Source: Rhabdornis inornatus
Lineage: Eukaryota; Chordata; Aves; Passeriformes; Rhabdornithidae
Assembly (NCBI GenBank): GCA_013397075.1
Contig: VWZS01002237.1
Span: forward strand, 248,001 to 312,000
Reading direction: 5' to 3'
DNA: 64,000 nucleotides
Below the pieces are notes generated by a model. The model made no database searches. It was not told the DNA's origin and was given only the letters and a program-made list of their open reading frames with translations. The position numbers and the translations under genes were made by a program. Below are positions 13,544 to 26,230 of this stretch, in pieces. Positions within the stretch are counted from its first letter, which is position 1. Each line of letters starts with the position of its first letter.

Positions 13544-14894
13544 TGTAGGTACCAATTTATATGTGTGCTCTGTCTAAACTCAGGAAGCCCAAACTCACTG
13601 TTACAGTATTCTCAGTTTCCAATCCAGATCCAGGTCTATCTCAAACCCTGACCACCTCCAGTAAAGATACAGATAAATTCCTTTATAGATTATTTTATGC
13701 ATAGAGATGTAGATTAAACTTTATCTCAGCAGCTATAATGAGCAACTTCTCAGAATTCTTAATAAATTCCACATATTTTCATTAATTGGGAATATGGTGT
13801 TAACTAAATTTCTTAGCCTGTTGTCCTGACAATAGCTGGTATAGAGCTTAAATTCTTCATGGAAGATACAAAAAGGCTGAATTAGGAAGATACAGAAGAA
13901 AACATTTTTATTGAATTCTTAGAGATTTTAGTAAGGAAACCAGTTTATGAATATTTTCAAAATGTTAGCAGGCAATCATAAAGTGATCATAATATTGAAA
14001 TGCACAGGCCAAACCCATCAGGCTTGTTCCTGCCTTCTAAAGCACTTTATTCCGTAGGTTTTGCAAGCATGACTGCTTACATAAATATTTAATGGTACAA
14101 AATGTATCATGTGTTTACTGGAGCAAAATGAAGAAGGAATATTTTCACAAAATATGATTGCTAAATTTGGAGTACAGGTGTTACATGTTTTCAAATATAA
14201 ATATAAATATTACATAAACTGTTCTTGAAATGAAGAATGAACTCTTAAAAATTGATAAATAGATAGTAATGATCCATTATTCAAGAAACATAATTCTTTA
14301 TTGACCATAGTAGGGTAAAGGCAGCTTTGGCTTACAGTTTATCTGAAGCAGACATTAAACAGAGCTAGAGAGCAGTACATGACAAATAGGATGAAGAAAA
14401 ATTAGGTTATTGTTAATATCAATTGGAATTTGTCAAGAATAGAAAATCAATAAAAGAAATTAGAGATTGAGCTAAATAAATATGCATGGTTTCTAGAGAT
14501 ATGAAAAATTTAAAAGATAAGAATAACCAAGATGAGTACACCCAATGTTAAAGAAACCTCAGTTTGGTAGTCTCATCTTTAGATTTAGTCAGGAAAAATT
14601 ATCAATAGTGCACCATAAATATTTTAGCTCTGTATTTGGACATAAGTATCATAAGGCATTTTATTTCACACACAGACTTTCCAGTCTTTTACTAACTTGG
14701 AAGGACTGCATAAATTTGTGCTCGGCATTAATATTTCTAAATAGGTAGCTTCTATAACACATGTTCACAAGGGCTAGATAAGGAGATCTAAAGTCTGTTG
14801 GTGCTCTTGCTAGTTAATCTTGGACTGGTAAAATGAAATAACAACAGTGATGAAGTGCCAGCTGTTGTTGCAGTATATGGTGTCTTTTCCCTAT

Positions 14895-15375
14895 TAAAAA
14901 TGTCAAGAAGGATGTCCCAAGTGCTAGTTAGGCTGACACCTATTCCTGACAAAAACACGAAAGTGCAAATGAAATTAAATTAATAAAGACTTAAAGGACA
15001 GAATGTAATCAATTTCAGACAGCATGACTTTCTAAAGAAAAACTCTTGTCAACAAACTTGATTTAAATCTCAGACGTCATGGCAGATTTGGTTGATGAAT
15101 GTAATTGGATAGAAACGCTACATTATGATTTATTGCAAGGGGTCTGACTTTGTGACTTATGACATTCTAATGTACTGAACAGATGTCAAAAATCTGTTGC
15201 CAATGAGAAATTATCCTGGATGGGAGTGATTTCATTGGACTTTCATAGACATTGGTACGAAGCCACATTTTAATCAGTGATCTGGAGATAAATGGAAATG
15301 ACCCATCAGGGAACTGGTGGATGGCACAAAGACTGATAGGAACTGTAGACACAGATGCACTCATTCTCAGCCACG
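14895..15375 (+). mobile_element. Ancient CR1/L3-type LINE, reverse-transcriptase region
   Basis: The DNA reads like a decayed CR1 pol gene in the + direction. It shows 'GTTAGGCTGACACCTATTCC' (the V-R-L-T-S-I-P stretch), then 'TCTTGTCAACAAACTTGATT', then 'GCAGATTTGGTTGATGAATG' followed by 'TTTGACTTTGTGACTTATGA' (F-D-F-V-x-Y-D). Further on is 'TTAATCAGTGATCTGGAGAT' (L-I-S-D-L-E), just before the expected catalytic motif. Frameshifts and stops break it throughout. It is non-functional, and the segment after about 15375 is too diverged to assign. Confidence 0.7.
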
Positions 15376-16098
15376 GAGATCACAAACCAAATGTACTTGA
15401 ATATACCTGCACAGCTGTACAATTACCTCCCAAATATATTACATTTAAGACAGAGGTGACCTTGACACGAATCTCTGGGTTGTAACCCATTCAACCACCC
15501 ATGCATTCCCAGAATGAAGCAACAGAAATAGGTGAATCTTGAATGTGAGAATACCTAAGGAAACAGTTGACTGGGAGCAGCTGAAAATTCGAGGAGGATC
15601 TGATAGATTTTATTTTAGAATTGGAAAAAATGCCTTAAAAATTGAGACTGCTCAATAAATTTAAGTAAGCAGAAGATACTGAGGAATGACTGATCCTCTT
15701 CCTGGGGACAGTACTAATGGATTTTCTAATCCATCAGAGGATTTTAAAACTAATACTGTAAGAGTTTAACAAGAACCAGAGCATGAAAACTGAAGCCAAA
15801 CAAAACTGAATTATACTAAGACTGGAAGACCTTGTGCACACTATAGCTTTTCAAAAACACAGTTTTAAAATTTGCACAATTAGTGAGTCAAACGTTTTCA
15901 CAAATGATGATACAAATATTGGATTTACATAACCAGTAGTATTAGACAATATACTGAGCTTAGCAAAGCACTGCAGGTACAGTCTGATTGCTTTCTCTTC
16001 TATCTTATTTTCTCTGAATGAATGCTGAGTTATATAAGAGCATTAAAAATACTGAAAATATTCCACATTTGAGTTAGTTAATTATTGCATAATTTGGC

Positions 16099-16132
16099 TT
16101 TTTTTTTTTTCTTTTTTTTTTTTTGTTTTTTT
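16099..16132 (+). repeat. Interrupted poly-T tract
   Basis: T12, C, T13, G, T7. There is no target-site duplication or attached element that would make it a retrocopy tail. Confidence 0.95.
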
Positions 16133-19100
16133 GTAGTGGTGATGTTTCTTTTTGGAACTATAATATTATTCAATGTTTTTTCTCCAGAATAGTAAGTCAA
16201 TTTAAAAATAAATATGGTTTGATCTTAAGTATGGTTGGGCTTGCTCACTTCCCATTGCAAATGTATCATTCCATCAAGTTTTATTTTTGCTAATGTTCAC
16301 AAAAATAAATTGCATGTCATATTTCACAGAAATATTTGCAGAACACATTAAAGTCATTAGCAATAAAGACTCACAAATAACAATTCCCATTCCCTCGTAA
16401 ATAGAATTGACCTCTAATAGGAAAGTCAGAATTGAAAAATTCATTACTATTTTCTTTCTGGAGAATATACTTGTTGTGATGCAACAAATAAATATTTTTA
16501 CTTTCTCTCTTCTCCTCCATTGTCTGTAAGAACAAAACAATTCTACTACTAAAGCATGTAACAGTATTCAGCTTTTATGACTGAACACTGCTGTAATTTT
16601 TAATGTCTTAATTACAAATGAAAACAAAGGAATGTGGTAATTGGAAAAGGCAGTAAACAGGAAATTGCCATTGTGGGCAGGAAAGGGATCTATAAAAAGA
16701 AAACCCACATAAGTCAAATTATACAAAGAATACCCAACTACCCTTTGCTTGTCAAAACGATTGCAGTTTTCATCTATAAAAAGACGCTTCTGGGTGGTGA
16801 CTCAAAACCCCTACATTTGCTATTTCAGATGTAATTTCCCTCATTCCATTCTCCTCTGGTGTCAAGAGTATAAAAAGAGACACAGATTGTATGCTCCCTC
16901 AGCAGACATCCTGTGAGCCAACACAACCTTTTCAGAACTAAATTCTTTATTTTAGTCGTACTTGGAGCTGGGCTTTCCTGTGTGTGTAGGTATAAATGTG
17001 CCACAAAAGTAAAGGACTTTTGAATTTGGCCATTCTCAAAGTAAGTTTTGCCATTCAAAGATACCTGGATTTTGTCTTTAGTTGGGTGTGGGGGCAGGAC
17101 TACACTGTCTCTGATAAGCGGCTAAGGACAAACTTCATCCCCTTCATTTTTCTTTTTTTTTCCTCTTGCCTTTGGCAGGGGAAGTCTTGTTTTGTTTATT
17201 TTTTTGGGATGGAAAGGAGGAGAGAGGCGCCTGGTAGTTCAGCTGGAGATTTTCCTTCTGGGTCTAGAGTTTCCCCAAGGGAAACTGAAATTCTGGTATT
17301 TCAAATTTGTGACCTAGACATATGCTCAGCAACATGTCTGTTCCCCAGCGTGCCCAGGGCTGCATTCACCTTCTGGGGAGATTCTTTATTCAGCTCTGCC
17401 TCTCTTTAAGCCTTTCTAGCAGCTGGTGCCCTTGTAAATTCAAGGGCTGCCCTAGGCCAAAAAAAGCCAGAGGCTAAAGGAAAAGGTCTTGTCATCTGCT
17501 TTCACCCTTATTAAATGTCTTGTAAGGCAGTTTGACCAAATCTTGTGGGAAGAGAGCCGCTCATTGCTGTCCAACAGCCCTGTCTAGACAGGGTCACCTT
17601 GATATGTCCCTGCCAGGCAGGACTGTCTTAGGAAGTGCTTCAGAATCAGTTCAGCATGTGGACAAATGCACTGCTCAGAGAAGAGATATAAACTGATAAG
17701 CAGAAATAGAAATGAGTGTCATGAAAGAGAATCTCTTCCTTCTCATTCAGATAAACTGCTATTATTTATTCTTCAATCTGCATTTTGCATAATCTGACAT
17801 TCAATAGAATAGAATTTTCCTGTGAAAACTGACCCACATTTAGAGCACTGGAAGATGAGGATGTTTTCACTGCATGGCTCGTGGCTGGCATCTAAGTTGC
17901 AAGTAGTCTGAAGTACCCATTGTAAAAGATTTATGAATTTTACAAAGCAAAGCAGGAAGTTTCTATGTGCATTCTTCTTTGCTTCATTTGAACCAATAGG
18001 CAGCATTTTGTTTTGGCTACAACAGTGGAAAGACATGGGTATTTGGAGAGAATTCTTTAAAGCCTTTGGTCAAACTATAGTTGAAACATACTCATGACAA
18101 ATGTAATTGGTGCATGGCACTGAATGGAGACATGTGTTGAATCCATGAGGTACTGCTAGTCACAAAACAGCTTGATAAACTAAGCAGGACAACCATTTTC
18201 TTTGTGCACAGAAGAAAATTCATTTTAGAGATTATTTCTTCATTATTTTATCTGTGATCCTCAACACTTACAGCTAAGCTCTCTTGACACTGTATAGCTT
18301 CATAAAAAGTAATCATAACCAAGACCTGGAAAGGACATTAGCTTTTCCAAAGATAAATAAGTTCCTTTTCAAAATCTGTTACAAAAATATTATGGATGAA
18401 GAGCTTGGAAGTCAAAAGTTAAGAAAATGTCGTATTAGCATATACAGCCTTGACTCAGCTGCACAGGCATCATTAATATGTGCACTTATCTTTTTAGTCA
18501 CAGTCACTGGCAATGTATCATAAGTGAGCACGATACAAGGCCTTGAGTATGTTGATATTGTTTCTGATAAAGCCTGGTCCATCCTATTGTTTTATTAAGT
18601 ACGAGAACAGTGTATTAGTGACACAGCACCTGTGGTTTTCACAGGTTTTTGGAGGAATGACAGGCTGTATGTCATTAACTAGTGAAGCTGTCAGATAATT
18701 TTAGAAAGAGAGTGAATACTCGATATTTCTTCTTTTTAGAATAAGTTTAATTTTCTGTAAATGGAAAGAGTGTCTGAATTTAGAACTGAAATCCATTCAT
18801 TTACAGCCCATGTATAATGTAGTCTTTGACAACTAAAGGATTTTACCAAAGTTCTCTGTTGGTATTCTGATCTACAGAGACCATCCTCTGTTGGTTGAGA
18901 GAATAATTTGCCTTTCATACATAATCAGCCCTGCGTTTCATCTGGAAAAAAATCCCAGGATGCTATATATGTATATAAAATCCTTATTCAAACAATTCCC
19001 TGGTCTCTTGTATTACAGTATAAAAGTAGTTTAAGAAAATAGTCTTAAAAACCCAACTCCTTTTGCCTGTTGTTTGATCTGTTTTCCTACCACAGTTCAA

Positions 19101-19993
19101 AAAGTTCAGCAAGTACAGTAAATAATGCTCTATGTGTCCCAGAGCCATGGATTCCCGTAACGCTAATGTGCAAGGTTCATATGTACTTCGTGTTCCTAAC
19201 AATATTCACCATAGAGATGGGTCTTTGAAACGAAATTTCACAGTTTATTGTATGACTAAGTATTAAAATCTGTGGGCAGAAGTTTAAAACCAGATCTAAA
19301 CTTTGCTCAATTTCTCTTGCTTTTACTGAGAATCTTATAAAAGCCTATGCTTCATTGGGTTGTAAGAAATCTTCAGTGTCTGATTTTCTGGTTGCAGTCA
19401 TTGTAACTCAAATCTTCTGTGTTTTATATATTTCAAATAAATATGTACACAGTTAGGACACTGGTATTTTGCATTTTGGGAAGAAAGGGAAAGAGACTGA
19501 GAAAAAAATGTGAAAGGAGTGGCCTTTAAAATAAAAATACAGATTCTGGTTTTCTACTCTCTCATTGTGTGACAGGCAATCATAGGATATGCTCCTGATG
19601 ACTGAATAGAAGAAATAATCACATTCATAAGTAAAGTTGCCAGAACTCTGTGTGCTTACAAAAGGCTTTTGCTGATTAGGAAACATAGAAGTCAAATTAA
19701 GATAAACTGTGGAACGGAGGTTGCGTGTGGCAAAGGTATATAGGTTCAGAATTGCTTGATGACATTGAAGAACTTACAGGTTTTCTGATCTTGGGCATTG
19801 GGATATTTCTGTCCGAAAGGGACTGAGTCCTTCTTAGTGCTGGGAAGTGCTTCTGATTTTTTTAAGCTTCTATTAAGTTTAACAGGACTACTAAGATGAG
19901 TAGCAGGTGGCGGAATCTGAAACTGGGGGCATGTGAGTTGTGCTCCTAGGGAACATCCTAGAGCTTTGAAATTCAGAATTAATTGCATTTGGG

Positions 19994-20074
19994 AAAACAA
20001 AACAAACAAAGAAACAAAATTAAAACCAAACAAAACCCAAACAAACAAAACAAGAACAAAAAAACCACACCCCA
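19994..20074 (+). repeat. A/C-rich (CAAA)n low-complexity tract
   Basis: Eighty bases almost only of A and C, mostly AAAC and AAACA units. On the other strand it is T/G-rich. Confidence 0.9.
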
Positions 20075-20922
20075 GTTGAACAGGAGGAAATTTGCTTAAA
20101 GGTGTACAAACTGTATTACAGATATTTCCTTTGCATGCAGCCTGCATATCCCATTCTTTCTCTTACAGCTCTTTTGTTTAACATGTTCTTTCTGGGTCAA
20201 GGGCTTTTTCTAAGGTTTTATGGAATGCATACCCTGTAATATAAATTTTGAAAAACTGCTTGTAAACCTCACAGGTAAGATGAAAATATGTCCAAGGCCC
20301 TGAATTAGAGCTGCTGTCATGTTTGCACTGGAGCCCCACTTTCAGAAGACAGCGAAGCCAGAGATTTCTGCTTCACAGAGAACACCTCCTGCTCTCACTG
20401 AGCAGCCATGGGCCAAGCTCCCAGCTCTTAGATAATCCCTTTTAAAGCTCATTAATGAGAAACCCCCGGTTTTTTGGTAGCTTAAAGGGTGATTTGCAGA
20501 TGCTGATGTCTGTGCTGGTGTGCTGCAATTGTGTTCAGTTGCTCTGTGGTTATTTCACAGCAGTTTCCTAGGTTACAGTTGGCTCCGGTTTGTTGCTAGT
20601 GACAGGTTCCTTATAAAAGCTGGTAAGTGCTCACCCCCTCTCTGTCACCTCAGGCAGGAGGTGCCTCAGGCAGCCCCAGTGTGCCCAAGCTGTGCCAAGC
20701 AGGGGAGGTTCTGCTCCCTCTGTTCTCAGCAGGCTGCAGATGCTCACACAGGCTTCCCAAAATCTGCAGTGCTCAACTCCATCTCTCAAGCATTAGGAAG
20801 TGCTTCATTCAATACATGGGTCCTTCACCAGAATTTTCAAATTCTTATAGGCAGAGTGGTAGGAATTCCTGGGAAAGGAAGAATGAGAGCCAGTGCCATG
20901 GGTAGAAGTCAAAAGGAATCTA

Positions 20923-20973
20923 TCCTCTGAGACACCACATGAGGGATTTCACCTCATGTGGTGTCTCAGAGGA
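20923..20973. repeat. Perfect 22-bp inverted repeat with 7-base loop
   Basis: Left arm 20923-20944 (starting TCCTCTGAGACACC) and right arm 20952-20973 (ending GGTGTCTCAGAGGA) are exact reverse complements around the loop GATTTCA. A partial third copy of the arm core (GACACCACGTGAG) follows directly at about 20972-20984. Such identity in intronic DNA suggests a recent origin or a selected hairpin. Confidence 0.95.
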
Positions 20974-23900
20974 CACCACGTGAGTTTGCACGTTTCAGAA
21001 GTTTCTGAAGTATTTCCCAGAGTCATTCAAAAGTGCAAGGGATAAGATTCAGGAGTTGTGACTTGCCAGAGATAGCAGCTAAAAGAAGAACCAGAATCAG
21101 AAGTCAATGTTCCTTCAGTTTCCACCTCTCAGATAGCAATGATATGAGTATTTCAGGCTACTATCAGCTACCCTGGAGATTATTATGAAAGTACTAGTTC
21201 AACAATTGATGTTAGAGCAATATTATTTCAACAGAATTAATAATAGTAATAATAATAAGCAATATCAATAATTCCATGGATATGTTACTTGCAGAAGGAA
21301 ACATAGAGCTCCAAAAATAAATTTAGAAGTCAAAATGACTTCCACACATAAAAGAATCTCTGCTAGTAAACCAAATTTAGTTGCAAATCTGTGTATGCTG
21401 TCTGACTGTTTCACATCTTGTCAAAAACTCCTCTATTGTCTTTGGAAAGATAGGCTGGATTTTTCTGATATTCCTAGTAAAAGGAGACCAAAGCATTGCC
21501 TTTGTTTTCCTGTCATCATCTAAAAAATAATCATGTTGTAAAGTATTCAGTAGCAACTTGCATTTTTACTTGGCTATCTGAGTAGTTTAAAAATTCAGCA
21601 GGTGTACATTTACCTATATTTATAGTTAATGATGTATACAAGCTTTAGCTAGCTTGGAAAATAGGCTTTTTATAATTCTATCCACTGTGACAGTGTTTCT
21701 ACAAAACCCTTAAAAAGATGAGGGCATACATACATAACTAGCTTGGTTTCCTCCCTTTAAGACATATCTACTTAGAAAATACTAATATAAAGTATAACTT
21801 AATTTTAAAAGAAAACTATCAGATTAAATTTGCTCAGATTATAAATGTAAAATCAATCTGGGAAGTATCTTAAAATCAATACAAGTTTTCCCTTGTGCTT
21901 TTGTTCTTTTAAAATATCCATTGATCAGTGAACAATCTGTTTGCTTTAACTTCCACATTAGTCCTACAGCACTGAAGGAAAAGTTCAGTGTTTGTATAAA
22001 AGATCTTGAATTAAATTTTGGTTTGAAACTTACTGGATAGGAGAGTAGATGTAGATTGCCTCATTCAATTACCCCAGCTGTTTCTAAAAGTAAACAGCAA
22101 AATGTAAAAGCAATGTCAGTTTTATAAAGCAAAGAGGGGTATGTTTTTTAATGGGTTATGAAATATAGGCACCTTTTAACCTAGTCAGTTCACATTAAAA
22201 AACCCTCAGGACTGCAAAAAGCAGTGTAAAAAAGATATTACAAAATAACTGTGATCTGAAGAAATTCAAGGGTAAAAAATGTCCCAAGTTATATAGCATT
22301 CTCTCTTGCCTTTTGTTTATGGTATAACTAAGAGAGAATTTAATCTCCCTGTTTCAAATATCCACTAAAATACTTTTTGCTTCTACTTTTCAGCAGAAAA
22401 GCAAGATGGGTTCAACTTCTGCTACTCAAATTTATAAAGATACATAGGAATGTTATTGATCTGAAGGAACTGGAAGAGCCCCAGTAATGAAAAAAGAGGT
22501 TAACTGCTGTCAAGAACTGCTGTTTCTTTAAGCTTATACTGAAGGCTATATAATTTATAACAGACTGGGGAGAAGAATTGGTTTTGAAGCTCTGCGTTTT
22601 AAATTTGATTTTAAATTCTCATTCCATATATAGTTTTTCATTCCTTAATGTAGTGCCAGATCTATTTCTATGGAGTCAGCATCTCATATACGAGGAATGA
22701 CTTCCTGAGTGGCTCCTCCAGCAGGGGCATCACAGAAAATGCAGTTTAGTGCAAATGAAGTTGTAAAGGAGTGAGGCATGCTTTCCATTTTGAGTTTCTT
22801 CTGGCATTGACACAACCCTCAATACAATAAGGGTGGATCAGCTCACTGTAGCTCCTGCAGTCACCTGGTATAGTGTCATAGGACCTCCTTTTTGGCTCTG
22901 TTGCCCAACAAGTTCCTACTGCCAGAGCTTGTTGGCAGCAGCTGTGGGTGGTACCAATGCCAGCACCACTGCCCTGGTACCAGTACCACAAAAATTCCCA
23001 ATTCTAAATCTGTGTGACAGTGAATTGCAGCCAGTGTTACTGTGCTGCCACCTGTGCCACTCTGGGCAGTTCATCCAGCCTCATTGAGTCCCTGCAGCAT
23101 CCCAGGCCAAGCACTGGCACACACCTGGACTCTGCACCTGGGCTGTGCCAGCTCTGGTGTCACCAGGAGTAGCCATATGCAGGGTCCCTAGGACAGAGTA
23201 GGATAAGAAGAAGCAAGTGTGCTACTTTTACATTTCTCAGACTGCAGTTAACTAAGGAGACTTCCCGAGATGGATGTGTCTGTAATTATTTCCTTTGGAT
23301 TTGTCTGCTGTGCACTTGACCAGGTTCTCTTGGAAAGGTGTAGATTTTCAGCTTGTGTAACATCCTTTGGCACTAAGGTCCACGAACATATTGTGCATGG
23401 CATGAGGAACTGCTCCCTTCCAGGCAGCTGCTTTGAATTTCACTCCTATTTTTGTTTGATACTTCCTAAATCTGGTACTGAATCAGAGTACATAGCTACA
23501 ATGAATTTAACTCATGGTTTTATCATCCAATCTTATAGGGTTTTTCTGCAGGTCTTTACAATCAGCTTTCATCTCTGCCTCTAAACAATGCACTATCATT
23601 TGCAAACTCTTTCACCCTGATGCAGGCTCCTGGCAGGGTGTGACAAGCAGCAGCTCCTGGCAAGCATCTCCAGGGAGCTCCACTCACCACACTTGTACTG
23701 CAAAAACTGGCTGTCTGCTGGGGTTTTTTTTCTCTGTGTTGTGTCTGCCTGCAAAATACCACGTATTTGTTTCTGTGTAGGCCTCTCTGTGCTGCTCTTA
23801 AACACCTAAATCAGATTGCTGTACCTGTGCAAGTGTCTGTATTTCATTCTAGGACATTAACTACTGCAGTATTTAACTTCTGTGCACCCACATCCTTTAT

Positions 23901-24785
23901 TGGATCTAGCCTGAAGTACACACCAACACTGTTCCTTTGTATAGAAAAAGCAGACTAGAAAGGCATTTGAAGATACTACCTTTTTACAGTCCTTTACTGG
24001 GAACCCAGCTACACTTCTGAAAGACTGATAAATGTTGGGCTGAGGATGTCTGCACAGTCAGGAGGCTGAAGCCTTTCTTTTGCCTGGACTTCCTCTCATA
24101 CTTCTCTCTCATCAGTAAGTCTTTGGATCTCTGAAGACATGTATCACTGAAATGGGGAAGCTTATGTGGGAGACAGAACTAGATGTGCTTTGGACCCTGG
24201 GTGAGACTTGCTGCAGGGCATCTCACTCTCAGTTTTTTGCAGGTGGATCTCAGATGTGTCTGCTGTACTTTAAGCCACAGGATTCCCTTTACAAACTCCT
24301 TTCCAAATATACATCAAAAGGGATTGCATAATCCTAGAGGTTAAGTCAGTTTTAATAAATGGCTTCATGTTGTTCAGAAGATATGAAAACCTCTCCCCCA
24401 TGATTAGGCTTTCTTTTAATATAATTAATTTATTTACTTAAATATGGTGCACATAAAGAGACTGAAAGACAAACACAGTGAAGATTAATCATTATAAAAT
24501 AGTAATTACAGGAAAGAGTCCTAATTGACTTATCTTTTGAACCCTACAGGTATTTACCCTAACTGGACAGTAATGAATTCTTACTGTATATTACAGCAGG
24601 ACCTCCAACTATCCAGAAGCTGTAATGCTGAACTGGCCTGCTTTTTCTTAAAAAGAAAAGCATGCTGGGGAAAAATTTAAAAATTTTTAAAAAATTAGCC
24701 AGGAAAGAATGTTCCACTTTTGGAGAGATTTTACTAAAAACACACCAAACCAAGTACTACATATACTCTTTTTATATTTATGTAT

Positions 24786-24799
24786 ACACACACACACAC
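24786..24799 (+). repeat. (AC)7 microsatellite
   Basis: A short dinucleotide repeat flanked by TATA-rich DNA. Confidence 0.95.
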
Positions 24800-26004
24800 T
24801 CAGAACTATATATGAATATTTATATCTCATATACTGAACTGGAATGAAGCAATAATTTTGAACATACAAAAGTCAGTGGCCAAGACATTAAATAAATATA
24901 TCTAGGATAAGATAAATCAATCAGCATGTCGTTACAAGTGTGCCATTACTTCCATTTTGCTTTTCAGCCCATCAAGTGTTAGTGGCTTTTTAGGCTGCAG
25001 CAACCTTGGAGAGAGCCCTCCAGATCTTTAAGAACTCATCAGCTATTGTGAGGACTTAGCTGTGGATTTGCTCCCTTCTCCATATACGTCCCCAGTGCCT
25101 CCTAGGAGATTCCCACCCTATATTCCTGTCTCAAATGCCAGGGCTCACTCCCTGTTTCATTCCGTACTCCCAGAGTTTGCCCCACATCCATGTGCACAGG
25201 GGGAGCAAGCAAGTTCCTGCTCCCCTGGGAGTGCAGCACAGGACCCAGAGGGCAGCAACCATGACGAGGAAAAATGTAGCTTTCCTCTTCTCCTTTCTGA
25301 ACTTTCTTAACAAAAGCATTGCTGTGAATACAGAGCCAACTCCAAACAGTGTACATGTTTGTATCCTCTGTTGTGCACGTAATATGGAAATCATTCTACA
25401 GCTCTGTCCTAAGATATTTATTTACTCTGCATTTTATGTGTGTGGTAAATGGGTTATGTTTGATGTGTCAATCTGTTTGCCCTTGCATCATGTATACTTG
25501 CCAATACCCTTTGCTGCAGTGAGTGTAGTAGTGAATCAGCTCAAAGCCTCATTAATCAAGAAACCATAAAACAAATACCTTTAAAACATTATTGTTTTGT
25601 CATCTCTGGGGGAGGATCAACATAAGTTATGAGCTCTCATAGTATTAAATAGATATAGATGATTCATGAATTACCACTAGCTGAAAATGGCATGAGAATG
25701 AGCCTATATTTAGCTTTCTTCCAGCTTTTTCTTGATAGGTTTTGCCCATGAGCTCACATTTGCTTATGACATCAAAATTCTCTCTCTTGGAAATAGCAGT
25801 AGTGTTGCAAGCACCATGTTGGGGTCTTATCATGAATGAATCGGTAGGAAGGTTGAAAGGAAACAACTTCTGCTTAGCTACCTTGTTAATCAGCATTCAC
25901 AGAAAAAAAATCCTTCCCAGAATGGGGATTATTTGATATGAGAGAGATTTGGGAGTTGTTTATAGAAAAGTCCCTAAAGCCTTTGGAATAAAACACAGCT
26001 GCAG

Positions 26005-26230
26005 TGCTGAAAGCAAATCAGATGCTGGATTGTATTACTGGGGTAAACAAAGTGAAGCAAAGCCTAGGAGGGGATGGTCTTGTTACATAAGACATCACTT
26101 ACATTGCATCAAAAATGCTGTAACTCCTATTGTGTCCACTCCTCTGGGTGTAATTGCTCTTGAAACAAAGGAACAAAGCAGGACAACCAAAATGATAACA
26201 AGTTTCAAACAGTTAAGCACTGAAATGTTG
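26005..26230 (+). mobile_element. Ancient CR1/L3-type LINE fragment
   Basis: The sequence runs 'GATGCTGGATTGTATTACTG', then 'AAACAAAGTGAAGCAAAGCC', then 'CCTATTGTGTCCACTCCTCT', then 'AGCAGGACAACCAAAATGAT'. This follows the order and wording of the CR1 pol 3' portion (…cagttctggtgtcc…gaggacaaccaaaatgat…). It is degraded and carries no intact frame for the element. Confidence 0.55.

Noticed and set aside
16996..17409. 137-codon + strand frame with Phe-rich centre
   Set aside because: It runs through T-rich low complexity and has no conserved motif.
17565..17650. Possible CR1 3' end (words like 'ccaacagccctgtctagacagggtcacc')
   Set aside because: Only one short block resembles CR1 and the neighbouring blocks are missing.
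25135..25569. 144-codon open frame on + strand
   Set aside because: It has no domain, no signal of codon bias and no similarity that I recognise. It sits in intron 9 and is about the length expected by chance in this much sequence.
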